Shown: one piece after another, positions 43,501 to 56,300 of the stretch | Numbering within the stretch: position 1 is the first letter of the stretch | Layout: each line of letters starts with the position of its first letter | From: Anoplopoma fimbria | Lineage: Eukaryota; Chordata; Actinopteri; Perciformes; Anoplopomatidae | DNA: 64,000 nt | Assembly: GCF_027596085.1 (NCBI RefSeq) | Contig: NC_072456.1 | Coordinates: 13,344,744 to 13,408,743 of the forward strand | Reading direction: 5' to 3' | The notes under the pieces: generated by a model | Database searches by the model: none | Seen by the model: the letters and a program-made list of their open reading frames with translations, nothing else | What the model was told of the DNA's origin: nothing | Position numbers and translations under genes: made by a program

Positions 43501-44278
43501 TAGGTTTACATTTTGCTTTAAATTAACAGAAATATAATTATTTGACTGCTAATGATTTAAATAGCTGCAAACTTGAATGTCAATTTTTTTTACTCACTCT
43601 TCTGTCCACTCCATGTTTCTCCATTGAAATTCCAACTTTGGTTCAGGTGCTGAGGAGAAGATGATGAGGGTTACTTTATTTATTTTGGTTTCACCTCTTC
43701 TGAAGAGGGAAATACATCAAAAATAAATCTGACTATGAAAGTGTACCTTGCATTTGATATTTCAATACTAATTTTGTGGATGAATGGCAAAAGAAACAGT
43801 GATGTCACGTACAGATATTTCCAGAAACATCAACAAAGTTTTTTATTCACATAAACTATACACAACATTTAACACAAATGTATGAGGCCACCTTTTATTT
43901 TGCATAAAGTGAGGCATTTACTGTTTGGGACTATTTCGAGTGGGCCTACAGTTTACAATAGACAATAGAGGAAAACCACAAGAGTAGCCTACATATTTAA
44001 TGGTAGTGCTGGTCTTTGACAGTTTTTCTTGCTGTGGAACTGTAAAGTACCTTACCTGGAAATGTAAACAAATGTTTGCTCTCGAGTTTCTCTGTTGAAC
44101 TGACATCTGTCACATTGTTGGAAGATTCTTTGATGCCTGCTACCTTGGCTATAGAAGGTTTGGCTGAAGCAGATGAAATTGAGAAATCTGGGACTGGAGC
44201 AGCGAGACCGAATGCAAAGCCACCCAGGCTGATGAGGAAAACAATCACAAGCATCAGAGTAATGGTTAAAAAAGGCAT
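40524..44278 (-). CDS. ifi44-like copy 6: divergent GTPase-like protein with hydrophobic N-terminus and no TLDc
   Basis: Seven coding exons: 44278-44056, 43649-43598, 43374-43179, 42467-42315, 42041-41870, 41494-41394, 40715-40524. All have AG/GT borders, join in frame and give 362 residues. Residues 4-27 (LTITLMLVIVFLISLGGF onward) are strongly hydrophobic, a signal anchor or cleavable signal peptide; a Ser/Ala-rich stretch follows. The second exon gives PEPKLEFQWRNMEW, the family linker. The P-loop GPVGSGKS is at 120-127, G3 DILG at 178-181 and THID at 274-277, as in human IFI44 (THVD). The exon pattern after the first matches copies 1-5, but the first exon encodes no TLDc and none is found upstream to 46.9 kb. 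The start is chosen because the joined frame requires this exon and the Met comes directly before the hydrophobic stretch. The protein may act at membranes, unlike the cytosolic family members; this is inferred. Confidence 0.87.
42085..42225 (+). repeat. Teleost dispersed repeat fragment in copy 6 intron
   Basis: AACATGAATGTCTGTACCAC, TTTCATGGCAATGCATCCAA and TTTCACTCAAAACCACAAAT match the same dispersed repeat as at 11660-12055. Confidence 0.65.
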
Positions 44279-46554
44279 AGAAGCAAAAATGAACTTGAAT
44301 GTTCTTGGTTAAAGACCTTATAACTAAAATACTATATATGCGACATAAAATGTGATCTAAACACAGCTGCTATTGAGATGGAGAGAGAAATCTAAGTGAG
44401 TTTCCCAAATAGTTTTGTGAAGCAATTTGAGTTGAGCACTGATGATTGAAAAAATGTGTAAAAGAGATCAACAGAAATAAAACGTGGAAATAAACAAAAT
44501 GCAGCTGAAACATTTGACCCATAAACAGGACTGGACCCCGTTTTCTTTCTGAACATCTAAATTCTTAGAGTGCATGGCAATGTCTGTTATGCATCTTTAA
44601 ATGATTCTGGCAGGTCATAAACACAAACTTTGTAAGCTAACTAATACAACCATGCTAGTTAATGTATTCATATGATTCAAAATATTTAGTTACTACAAAG
44701 TGGGGAATAACTGCCACATAAAGCCATAAACATAAATGTAACCTACCTACCTTCCCTTCTGTTATTTTCCTGCATCTACTTACTGTCTAACTGACACAAC
44801 TTAATAAGATTACATTTTCTGTGCTGTTGGACTCAGTGAAAATAATTTATGATAACCAGACTAATAAAAGCTGTATCTCAACATCTCTGCTGTATGTTTA
44901 AGACACCCCAGCTACGCTGGTAGAACACTACAGCTTTCATTCACTCCTTTTCCACGGATCCCTACACACCACAGAAAATACTACTTGGAACAATATAAGG
45001 TGGGGTAAGGTAAGGTGAGGTAACGCAGGTGGCATTGGTCTTCATGAGAAACGAGACAAATAGAAAACATCCATCTCACCACAGATGCAATAAATAATAA
45101 CAGACAGAATCAACAAATATAAATAAATACAAATTCACATGGTTAAATGATGCCACAGATCATCCTCAATGCTGCATTGGATTGCATTAGAGCTGGGAAT
45201 TTTTTGGTCTTCACTCTTCACTTATGTATTTCCTTGTAATGTAACAACAAGTGGTTAAACCTGTTCTTAACTGTTCTGATGCTTGTGGACACCAAAACAT
45301 TTTCTACCACAGATTCTTTTTTTTAGACCTTGGTAGCTCCAATATGAGAATGCTCAAATGGAAATCAGGTTTTCCTTCTTTCTGACTTCAAACATCCGTC
45401 CATAAAATAAGGTATGTCATCACACCCACTCTATGTGCATTAAATCAGTGGCCTTGCTTTGCAGGGAACTGTATTACACACTATATCTATCACACTTTGT
45501 GTTATTATAATTACTATAAAAAATGTGAATCCTCCTTTAATCGACTTTTCTCCGTTAACTAAGACTTCATCAGCGTGGCACCACTTACGAACTATAGAGC
45601 TCTGAATCGCATGAAAAATGAAGGTCTAAAAATGATCTGTTTGCAAACAAAGGTGAGGCTTAGCCCTCTTTTACTACAACACTATGTTACTATGTAAATG
45701 TATAAACACATGTGACGATACTAGTGTTTTTATAAGAATCAAACTGACATAGACACATAGCGCAAATACTTGTATTACTTAGTTAGCCAAACATAAATTG
45801 GAAGTCTGACAATTAGTCACAAAACCAGGACAAAGGCTCTGCTGCTTCTTTCTCTCTATGTGTGCTCTAGTCCTCCCTCAGAGATGGGTGCCTTTGAACA
45901 AAGCTCCTGATTCAACTGCCTATTACTGGAGGACATTAATCCCTTTTCACAACCAAAAGAGATAGTTCAGGAAGTCATGTGAAGTCTCTTGCCTACAGGA
46001 GAACACACACTCCCCACTTCACCTCAAACTGTCTTTTGTTTTTATTAGTGGTGAGTTTGAGATGATTAATTCATTAAGCGACTGGAAATAAATAATTAAT
46101 AACTAGCTGTTACTTGTATAATTCACTCTTTTGTGAAGTCACATGTCAACGAAAAAAGTCGAAAATATACTCAAAGCTTTTCTATTCTTTATCATAGTAA
46201 ATAACGTTGTTTTTTGTTTTTTTCATATTTTGAGGTTTCTTTGATAGCCATTTTATTTTCAATGTGCAGCTTTTGATATCAGTTGTAGTAGTGAAGCATA
46301 ACATTACCTCAGATAAGAGTTACAGGTTTAAACAATTGCTTTAAGTTCTACAAATCCGACTGAATCTAACCAAGTTAACCAACGTAAGTACGCTAATTAA
46401 TGCAGCTTCTTAAATATCACCCAGTATTGATGCAAGTTTACAAAGCGGGGGACCTGTGTCTCCAACACAGTGGATAACGTTGATGCCTAAAACGCATCAA
46501 AATGTCTTTCTTTCTTCTTTAGCTGTCTACCTGTGTAACGTGAAAAAACATTAC
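44279..46554 (-). other. Probable 5' UTR intron of copy 6
   Basis: No coding exon recognised. The stretch lies between the first coding exon and a donor at 46554 next to the ISRE. It is AT-rich, with no obvious element apart from a degenerate GGTAA-rich patch near 45000-45025. Confidence 0.45.
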
Positions 46555-46672
46555 CTGACTCTTTTTCCGGTTTCTTTCTGCATAGCCGCTGCAAACCACA
46601 AGCACTGTTAAAGGACAGACGGGGCGATAAGGCAGAGGCGATTCCCTTTCTGAGGAAAAGAAAGTGAAACTT
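46555..46672 (-). promoter_or_regulatory. Perfect ISRE and candidate non-coding first exon of copy 6
   Basis: 46655-46672 reads GAAAAGAAAGTGAAACTT. It contains GAAAGTGAAACT, an exact match to the ISRE consensus GAAANNGAAACT bound by ISGF3 and IRFs. On the minus strand, about 100 bases downstream, the sequence GAAAAAGAGTCAG is followed by GTAATG, a good splice donor (exon end 46555). The interval is richer in GC than its surroundings. This is the expected arrangement of an interferon-stimulated gene promoter and first exon, 2.3 kb from the first coding exon of copy 6. Confidence 0.65.
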
Positions 46673-46855
46673 AACTGTCAGTGTGAGACAGAGGCAGGAT
46701 TGTGAATGATACAATTGGCACTGCTGAGTTTTGTTGTTGACTGTTTCAGACTGTCCAGACCTTTGAACCCGCCCACCACAGAGTAAAGTGACATTTCTGT
46801 GTGATATCAGGCAAAGATTGTTTCTCTCTCCAAACAACAAACATCAACACTTTAC

Positions 46856-49800
46856 ATAGTTTGGATCACTTATGATTAAGTTCACTTACAGAATAATCAA
46901 TTTAGGATGTATAACGATTACAATACTAATTGATTATCTTAATTGCTGAATGACATGCTTTTCAACACTACATTATAATCTCATGTCAGGGGTATTTACA
47001 AATAGTAAATAATAACAGTTGGACCTGTTTGTAGAAGAGGCCACAGAGGCCACAGTGGACAATATGTTATGAATATTGTTTGAGCAGCCTGATTAATTCA
47101 AATACAAGCGCCATGCAACATTTCTACTTTTACAAGTTAGGAGCTCCCCTTTAATGTGGATGGTTGCTTTGTGTCCATTCTACACTGTAGAATGAGGTGG
47201 TACGTTTCACAAAGGAATTAGTAACATGTTCATCCTCAAATTTTAGTACAAATGATGACATGTTGTAAAATTTAAGCTTACATGCCCAACAGATGCTCTT
47301 TCATTCCACTAACACATTTACACTACAAAGGGTGACACTGAGCTTATAATAAAACTGTTTATAAGTAGCCTAATATGGAGCAGACTGTCATCAAAGAGGG
47401 ATGGCAGGTTGCTCATAGAGAGGGCAAATGTGAAGGTAGACTGACTGTGTTGGTGGACATTGTGTCAGTGTGCATGCATTTTAAGAGATGTTAAATGTCT
47501 TCAAGGTACATTAGGTCAGATAATGGCTTGGAAAAGTTTCAGATATAACTAGTTTTAAACTAGATAAGCAGAGATGACGGCTGGACTACCGAGCGGGCCA
47601 TTACGTTAATTATTATTAAGCCAAATCAGGCCAGGGGGGAAGACACAGTAGTTTAGCCTAAGTAGGTGCAATGTACATTCATGAAAACACAGCCTAATAC
47701 CTACTGCAGGGTTTAATGATAAGTCGAAACATAATTTAACACGAATTCCAGAAATGCTCACCCAATATATTTATACAGACATATACATATTGTCCTATTG
47801 TTTCTCCTCATCTAATCCACTAGTGGGAGCTATAGTCTTGTGATTCAAGCCTGATGCTGACCCGCTAGCTGACAGCAGGGGTCCACCTGTGGCCACCCTT
47901 CATTTTCTGTCCTCCACAGGGAGAACCCATGGTTTGTTATCCAAAACTCCTACACATGACCTTACACACAGTCAGTGGCATCACTCAGTAGCTTTTCATA
48001 ACTGAATGTTTTAATCGGAATATTAATCTGTAATTGATGGTGGTGATTGCTATTCCTTGGAAAAGAAAACTTTCTGTGTGTATGTGTGAGTGTGTTTCTT
48101 GGCTTGTTTTAGAGAGGGTTTGTTTTTCAGCTTATACTGTGAATGAAAGGAAATTGAGGTCAGCTTAAGTTTACTCAGGAAGACTACTTCTCACACACGT
48201 TTTCTTCATATGTATGCATATGTTGTCAGCACAGTCAGCAGACTTTGGTTGATTTCCTCATGATCTTTGTTAATTGATCATATTGTTGCTATCTGACATC
48301 AAAACAGGTCTTTTATGGGCTCCTCTCTGCTGTTACTTCAGTGTTTTTTGTTTTTTTGCATGCTTCACCTCCACCTCTGGTGTAAAATATCACCAAATCA
48401 TCTCCTTTGTTTATACCACCAATATAGACTCCATTGAGGAACTTTTATGCATGCTTCATGAGATCTTTAGAACTTTAATTTTATTATCAATAAAAAATCA
48501 TATATATAGTAGTAACTCTCCTTACTTTTTTCTTTTGTGACCTGAGGTTATGATAGCGAGGCTGAGAGGAGGACGCTAACTCAGCAAAGCTAATTAGCAG
48601 GTTTGTTCAGGTCAGTTGTCATTCAGCACGGCTTTATCAGGGCTATTTTGGCTAGCACCCTGCGACTGATGACGCGTAATAGCAGCTCACAACAAGGCAC
48701 AGCTATCTTTATGACCTTGTGGCCATGCCAAGCTTTTGCTGTGTCAGCAAAATTGTTTGTTTTTCCAGAGCCCCATGTAGAAAGACTGGAAGATGTTGAG
48801 CTGCCTTCAGGATGGAGACTTGAGGGTTAGGAGATCAAAAACAAGCAGGAAGGCCTTGCATACCTAAAGGGTGGATCCATTTTTTTATATGATTCTTTGG
48901 TTTCTCAGGAGTAGTTGGTGTTTATTAAATGTATTTAAATACAAAATTAAACATTTTGGTCAAAGTATGTGAATTTTTGCATCAAATAGCTCTTTTTCCA
49001 AGCCCTTCTAAAATTCTTCCAAGGTAGTCTGACGTAAAGTTCTGCATGATGAAGTTGCCCAGTGAATGTGCTATGATACAGTACAAATCCATAGTCTGTG
49101 TATTACTATTAGAAACTTAGATGGCAGTCAGCATGCTCCAAGTTTGGAAAAGCAGACAGGAATACTGCCACGGCAGCAGAGCTATGTATGCCATGTTCCG
49201 AAATATTCTAAATATAGCATACACTTTTTAGATGGTCCTATATAAAGTCGGACAAAATATGTTTTTTGCTGCTGCCCCAAAAAACAGCTGTACTTTGCTT
49301 AGCTGCTGTGCATCAGCACTGTAACCTTCGTCACTGCTTTTTGCTTACGCTTGAGTGGGCATTTCCATTCAACAAACCCAGAAACAAAAAGCGGATGGAG
49401 TCGACCTTTAATGTTCCCAAACAAAATCATGCAACGTTCGAGAAGCCTGACACATCAGTTGGAGCTCCCTGGTTATCTGACTACAACATCCAAATACAAA
49501 ATACAACTTCCTGCAGCCTTAAGGTCATGACTGGGTGTCATTAAAAGTGATTGTACTGTTAATGGCTTGACCGTAACACTATCTTTAGGTTATCTGTGGA
49601 TGGAGGATGTTGACCTACAAAAACAAAACACAGTAACTTTGCTAAACAGACCAAATGATTTAACTGTCCTGTAACCAGAAACCGGTGAAATGTATTTATA
49701 AATATGCGTAATGTACTCTGAAATAATTTTTCGAGAAGTTTGTGGGTTGTAGCCAGACTTAAAAAAAATAAACCCTGCATGTGTCTGTTATGGACAATAA

Positions 49801-52049
49801 ATGTTTTTTTGCAGTTAGTCTGGGTTGTTTAGTCTGGTTCGGTAGTCTTCTGGTTAGTTATACAATTCAATAATTTACAGATATGCATATTAAAAAGTGT
49901 TGATGTACAAACAAGCATAGAAGTGTAGAGAGCAGGCACCTTTTAAGCAATTTTAATAGTGATGTTAGCTAAACAGTGTCAAACATAACCATATCAGGCT
50001 ATATATATCACAGAATCTTGCATACTGGAGTTTTTAAATTCAAAATAGAAGCAGTGGCAGGTGCAGAAGCTCACTCTCGTTTTTTTTCTTTCTTTACAAT
50101 GATCATATATATCATTATTAATGTCGAGCAGTAATGATTTATTGATTGGTAACATCATTACAGCAGATCTACCTCATCCTCATCCTAATTTGGGGCTATT
50201 GAGTTTAGGAAGTTCAGAAAGATCATGATCTGACTCAGCAGCTCTAGTTTATATCAGGGGAGCAGAGAGCTGCAGGTGGGAGGAGGGACATGCGCCGTCT
50301 AAACAGGGAGCTATGCTGACTATGTAGCCGTGTGACACAGCAGTCTGTTTTACAGGAACACCCCCACCACCACTACCACTTATCCATCCACACTGGGTGA
50401 CACACATAGCCTGAACTTGTCTCTGTCTCTCTCTGACAGTAAACCTTCCCCAAAGTGCACTGAGGGTTGAAATGAAAGCGCTGCAGCCTGAAACAGGTTG
50501 GAGGTAAAGAGAGGGCAAGGAAAAACAACAACTGACAAACACTTGGATGCTGTTTGCTTTTGCAGTTAGGGTGAAAGTGAGATATTGATTTATCATCCAT
50601 GAAAATCCAAAAACGTTGTGCTTTCCACTTTATATATTTAGATGAAGGATGAAATTAACATTTAAGCTTTAATTGGAATCTGATGGAAAGTAGAAGAAGA
50701 TATTACGCCTGTTTTACATGATTGTCCACCTCAAAAAAACAAGTTAACATTGCCTTTCACCTTGAATTAATTATGTTGGTAATTAAAGAAATATGTTACC
50801 CACAAAATTAGTACTCACCCCGTGTAAACTTGAATTCTTGAAGACATTTTTTTTCTCTCATGCCTCCACGCTGACCAAAGAATCTATAATGGAGAAAAGT
50901 CTTGATGAATTGAATAAAATGCCTTTTAAATATTCAACTATTGACTGTAGCTGTCCCATCAGGCCAACCGTAAATTGTAAGAGGTCGTTGGAAAAACATC
51001 CAAATGCATCATCTCTACACAGGTTGACGAAATCAGAGCAACATAGTCTTCACTGCCATGTTTGGGTTTGAAATATTGCTCTCCCAGTGGTCTGTTATTT
51101 GGACCCCTGATTTTTCTAAGAATAGTTGGATATGTGTAAATTTTTTCCAAATAAGATTGTTTTTGTGGGATTTTGGGCCTATTCATTTTGGTTTCTTTTA
51201 GTGCTTTTTGAGGCTAGTCAAAATGTGTTTTTCACTGCTAAAAATACACCAGATCACACCACTATCTTCAAACATATATTATAATATTTCAATAACAATG
51301 CCTCCATTTAGAAAAAAATATTTTATATATTTTTTTTGCACTAGTTAAGCATAACTGTGGCAGAAAAAAATATTTATGATAGAAAAATAAGGGATTTGAT
51401 ATGCAACACCAAATAAGTGTTTACCTGTCTCCAATAAGTATCACACAGATGGCAATTTGTCTTTGTGCCATTTTTACATTATTTTTATATTTTTGTTTAT
51501 TACGTCTGCTTTTGTTCTTCTATTCTTTTTAGATTTCATTTTTGATGAACTTTGTGACGTTTGGATTTTGACAGCTACAGGTTGGACAGGACATGATGTT
51601 CTGTACAGACCTCTGATCATGTTCACAGTGCCATGTATAGACAGCAGCCGGCTCGAGGGAGTCACTACACCTAAGCGTAAAGTGAAATGTGAGCCGTCTA
51701 ATTTGTTCATTTGAATGGAGAGCATATAGCTTAATCTAGAAGTCATGTAATGTGATGTGAAATGTTGTACATGATCATAAGGTTGCAGGCTTTGGGGGCT
51801 ATGGAGGCAAGTTTATGTTAGGAAAGAACTGCATCATCCTCCGTTCTTCTTTAGCAACAACTACCACTGTGCCTTTGAGCAAAGCTGCTGTGAAAGTGAT
51901 GTACCTCTTTGTAAGGTTATGTTAGAGGCAAAAAAAAGGGAGTGAGGAAATCCAAACGTATATTTTATTTATGACTTTGTGAGGTAAAGTTTATTAGCAA
52001 GCATTTAGGTTGATTAACATCTCTCACTAATGAGCTTCAAGTACTGATG
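46856..52049. other. Gene-free stretch
   Basis: I see no supported exon, RNA gene or intact mobile element. The open frames are short and unlike known proteins. GT-rich patches occur near 48075-48095. Confidence 0.5.
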
Positions 52050-53366
52050 GCCCATTTTTGCCCCGGATATAGATCTGCCCTGAGATACTGAAGGCTCTGG
52101 ACATTGTTGGGCTGTCTTGGCCAAGGTGTGTCGGCCAAGACAGTCCGGGGTACCGCACTGCTCAGCCTCCCAGGGAAAGTTTATTTCAGGGTGCTTGAAA
52201 GGAGGATCCGACCAATTGCCGTACCTATGTTTCAACAGGAGCAATGCGGCCGTGAAAAAAGTGGACCACCCCTTAATACCCTCACAGGTCTGTTGGAGGG
52301 GTCACTGGATTTTGCCCATCTAGTCTACATGTGTTATGTGGAATTACACCCTCATCTCCCGGGGAGCCCTGTGGGAGGTACTGCAGAAGTATTGGGTACC
52401 AGGGTCGTTGTTACGAGCCATGTGATCCTTTTGTAACCAAAGTGAGAGCTGTGTCCGTATACTCAGTCCAACATGTTTCCAGTGGGTGTTGGCCTCTGCC
52501 AAGAATAGCCCTTTCCACCGATTCTGTTTGATTCAGTTCTAGATTTTCACGGACAAGATTTCAAGGTGCAGCCTGGGAGAGGGGAGTGTCGGGTTTGGGG
52601 AGCTCAGAATTAATCCTTCCTCTTCGCAGATGATATGGTTCATCAGACTGTGACCTTCAGCACATACTGGGCAGGTTTGCAGTCAGGGTGAGAGTCAGTA
52701 CCTCCAAGTCTGAGGCCATGGTCCTCTGCTGGAAAAAATTGTGCCCTCTTGTTTGGGAGTGAGTCACTGCCCCAAGTGAGGGAGTTCAAGTATTTTGGGG
52801 TCAAGTGGGCTAAAATGAAGTGTGAGATTGATCATCATCAGTGGTGAGGTCATCTGGACCATTGTGTTGAAGAGGTTGCTAAGCTGGTAGGCAAAGCTCT
52901 TGATTCACCAGTCCATCTATTTTCTGACCCTCATCTATGGTCATGAGCTTCGGGTAGTGACCGAAAAAATGAAGTCGCTCATAGCGGCTAAAATGAGCTT
53001 CCATGGCAGGGTTGATGGGCTCAGCCTCAGAGATAGGAGGAGCTCAGATTGAACTCGGAGTAAAGTCGCTGGTCCTTCGCCTTGTTGGGGACAGTTGAGG
53101 TGGTTCGGGCATCTGATCAGGATGCCTTCTGGATGCCTCACTTTAGAGGATTTCTAGGCACATTCAACTGGTAAGAGGCCTGGGGTAAGGCGCAGAACAC
53201 ACTAGGGGGGTTATATATCTTGTCTGGCCTGCACAACTCAGGGTTCCTCATGAAGAGCTGAAAAAGTTGCTGGGGAGAGGGACGTCTGGAATACCTTGCT
53301 AAGCCTGCTCCACCTGTGACCCACCCCCGAATAAGTGGAAGACAATGGATGAATAATGGATGGATG
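52050..53366 (+). mobile_element. Decayed, 5'-truncated Rex3-type (RTE) LINE
   Basis: The plus strand reads, across several frames, SLPGKVYFRVLERRIRPIAV, then EQCG, VYMCYVELHPHLPGSP, LFADDMVHQT-like and WVVTE-like pieces. These are the order and wording of the Rex3 reverse transcriptase common in fish. The element ends in GGATGAATAATGGATGGATG, the GATG-type tail typical of Rex3. Many frameshifts and stops and an internal deletion near 52125 make it inactive. The exact 5' end is uncertain. Confidence 0.75.
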
Positions 53367-56300
53367 TTTGTTTCGTTTATTTTTACACTTCGTGGTTACT
53401 TTCAGAAAGTGTTATTTAAATGTAAGCAACATGATCAGTTCTCCCCAGTCGGCTTATGGGTGGAGAATCTTAATTGAAGGGTATGATGAGACGTTTAATT
53501 ATGTTTCTGTATTCAGACCGGAGGTGCTTGATGATGTCACTTGACAGTCTCCCGGTTGTTGTGGCCTCAGACAGACAGCTGCCTGTGACTCACCTTGAAT
53601 CACCCAGTGTGTCATTATAGCCGATACCTGGTGTTGGCCACAATGGACAAAAATATATTTTACACCTATCTTAGTTAAGCAATTTAAAAACCACAGATGG
53701 CCGTGGCAAAGAAGATCAGTGTTTGTCTAGTAAACATGTAGCTGCAGAGTGCAAGCGGACCTGTAGTTCAACAGCTGGATCGATTGCCAGGGTTAGAGAT
53801 TTAATTTCTACTAGTGCAACCAGTGACAAAGCATTCACAAGTTACAGTAACGTGCGACACTGACTGGGATTTATGTAGCTGAGCAGTGTGTTATGGAAAA
53901 AATGTAGAAATGCAAAGCAAGAGATCATTTATACTTTTGCTGTAAGCATTTTACCGAACAAGGTTTGCAACTTTTGAATAAATGTAAATATAGGTTTGGT
54001 AATGTTTTTCCAAAAATGTTTGGTTTTATTTGTTGAAATTGTCATTACATCCCGACAGCAATCAATAAATTAAATGCTTTGAAAAAATTAATTCTGGTAT
54101 CTATGACTGTTTAGGACTGTAATGAGCCAATCCAATCCCTTAATTTGGCCCGAATATGTCTTGAAGTAACTTGATTTTTTTAATCTAGCAAACTCTTATA
54201 AGTTTTTTAAGATTACCAACCGTAGCGTTAACGCTCTCAACCTCCCCAATTGCCTTCTCCTGAATAAGCGTTTAGATGTGTGTTATATTAAAACATCTCA
54301 GGCTCTCAGCAGGTAATGTCTCCCATGTCTTCAGTTCACACTTTCAAATACTTGTTTAGTTGATGTTTTTCCCAGACAAATTAAAAATGACTGCAATGTC
54401 ATAAAAAGTTTTTATCCTTGAAAGCCCCCTTTCACTAAAAATGTGTTACTGTTGCTCCACTTGGATGTTTGGCCTTCACTGTGTAGAATGATGTATGTGG
54501 AGTCTGACACTAGTAGGCTGTTGTCACGTGAATTTGCTGAGGGGGGAAAGTTTCTCTTTGCTCACCTTGAATCTGAGGTTAAGACGTGTATGTACAAGCA
54601 AAATCTTGTGACGTCACAGCTAGTTTGGAAGCCAATCACGTTCCAATATACATGTTCACCAGCGCATTGTGGACGATTGAAACCTCCAGCATCGACACAC
54701 GGAAAATGTACTTTTAGATTTGAGTAGCAGACACCTTCTGTTCAGCAATTTGGAAAACTTTGGAAACTTTTGAAAGGAGAAATATTAACTAATTCCCAAT
54801 TACTGAATTTTTCAATGAGGACAAAGAGTGTTTGACTGGATTCCAACTGCAAAATAAGAATGATGCTTGCAAAAAAGGACAAGCATTTAGATATAGAAAT
54901 AATACTTGTGACTTGTATAACAGGAAAGCCTTGCACTGCTGGTCTACATGCTCAGCAAATATGCCTCACACAGACTGTAAACATGCCTTAATTAGAGAGT
55001 GAAGCTATCAAGTGTCTCGCTGTCACCAGAGCTGCTTGTTTGTGTTTGGGACTTTGGCAAAGGGTCCTATAGTAGAAAAACTTTCATTAACAGCTTTTGG
55101 AATAAATATATTTTTAAGAGAGTTGTTAAGAATATATATAAGAAGAGAAAGATAACTGGGCAAGAATGTGTTGCTAGTAGTAGGTGTGTGTCCATTTCAG
55201 CGTGTGCTCAAACTTCTTTATGGAGCAAAATAGGATTCAAAACATCTGTCTGAATGTTGTCTGTGTCATGATTTTTAAAGTGGTAATCTATAACTTTTTC
55301 TGTTCTCCATTTTTGGTACCTGTTGTTGTTGTGTCTCTGCACTGCATCTCCCAAAAGACACATTAAGCAATGGGGCCACTTGCGGACATGCTTTCAGGAA
55401 ATTAATAGAACTTTAATCTTATAGTGCAGTTCACTTTGATCCTTGAACACCCTGTACTTAAAACAGAAGATACAACAGTACATATTTGGTTCAAGAATCT
55501 TCCATCAGTTTCTCAGCTCAGCTGGCTGAGCTCTTGCTTTGTGTCAGATATCTCCACTGACGGTCTCTCATCCGTCTGGCCAGTAGCCTGGAGGAAGAAA
55601 CAGTGTTTACATCTCTAGCCTCCTCTGGCTGAACAGAGGAAAAGCAAATATCCGCATTTTTGCTGAGAAATACCAGACCATCCATCTCTTGAATTTCAAC
55701 ATGCAGACATTACAAATTCCTCTCCGTTTGGCCTCTACACATTGGTCAGTCGAGTTGTTATTGTCAACCACCCTAAAACTAAGTGGTTTTGTTGCCAACT
55801 TCCTGTGCCTAGTCAGTAACCTAACTTCCAGTAGAGACGAAGTTTATCTTAAAGAGACGTAATGCGTGTAATGAGTGTTGCCGGAATGTGTTGTGTTGCA
55901 AACAGTGTTTACAAAATAAACATTTAAAAAAAACTGGATTTGCCACACATTCAAACCAATTTAAAGAAATATTCTATTTTTTTTCGCAGTGCATAATCAT
56001 GGAGTAGTGACCAAAGTTAGCAGCTAAACATATGTAAAAGAGAAATACAAGAAAAGTAAAGAAGAGAATAGAGGGAAGGAGAACACAGGAAAGAAAATGA
56101 AAAGATTAGGAAGAAGTTAAGAAGGAAATGAATTAGACCAAAATAGGAGAGGAAAAGAAACAGGACAGGCATGAGATGAGTAGAGTAAACTAGAGGAAAG
56201 GAGAAGGGGGAGAAGCAGGAGACGAGAAGGGGAAGGGGGCGAGGAACCGGTCTGAACCAGCATACACTGACTCTCTGGTGCTTTATACCCCTCCTCACTT

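Noticed and set aside
46487..46840. 117-codon minus-strand frame across the ISRE region
   Set aside because: No similarity to known proteins; it spans the ISRE and a splice donor, so it is better read as promoter and non-coding exon.
48603..48830. Plus-strand frame ending LEDVELPSGWRLEG, faintly like the start of a WW domain
   Set aside because: The resemblance is limited to a few residues, a stop follows at once and no partner exons were found.
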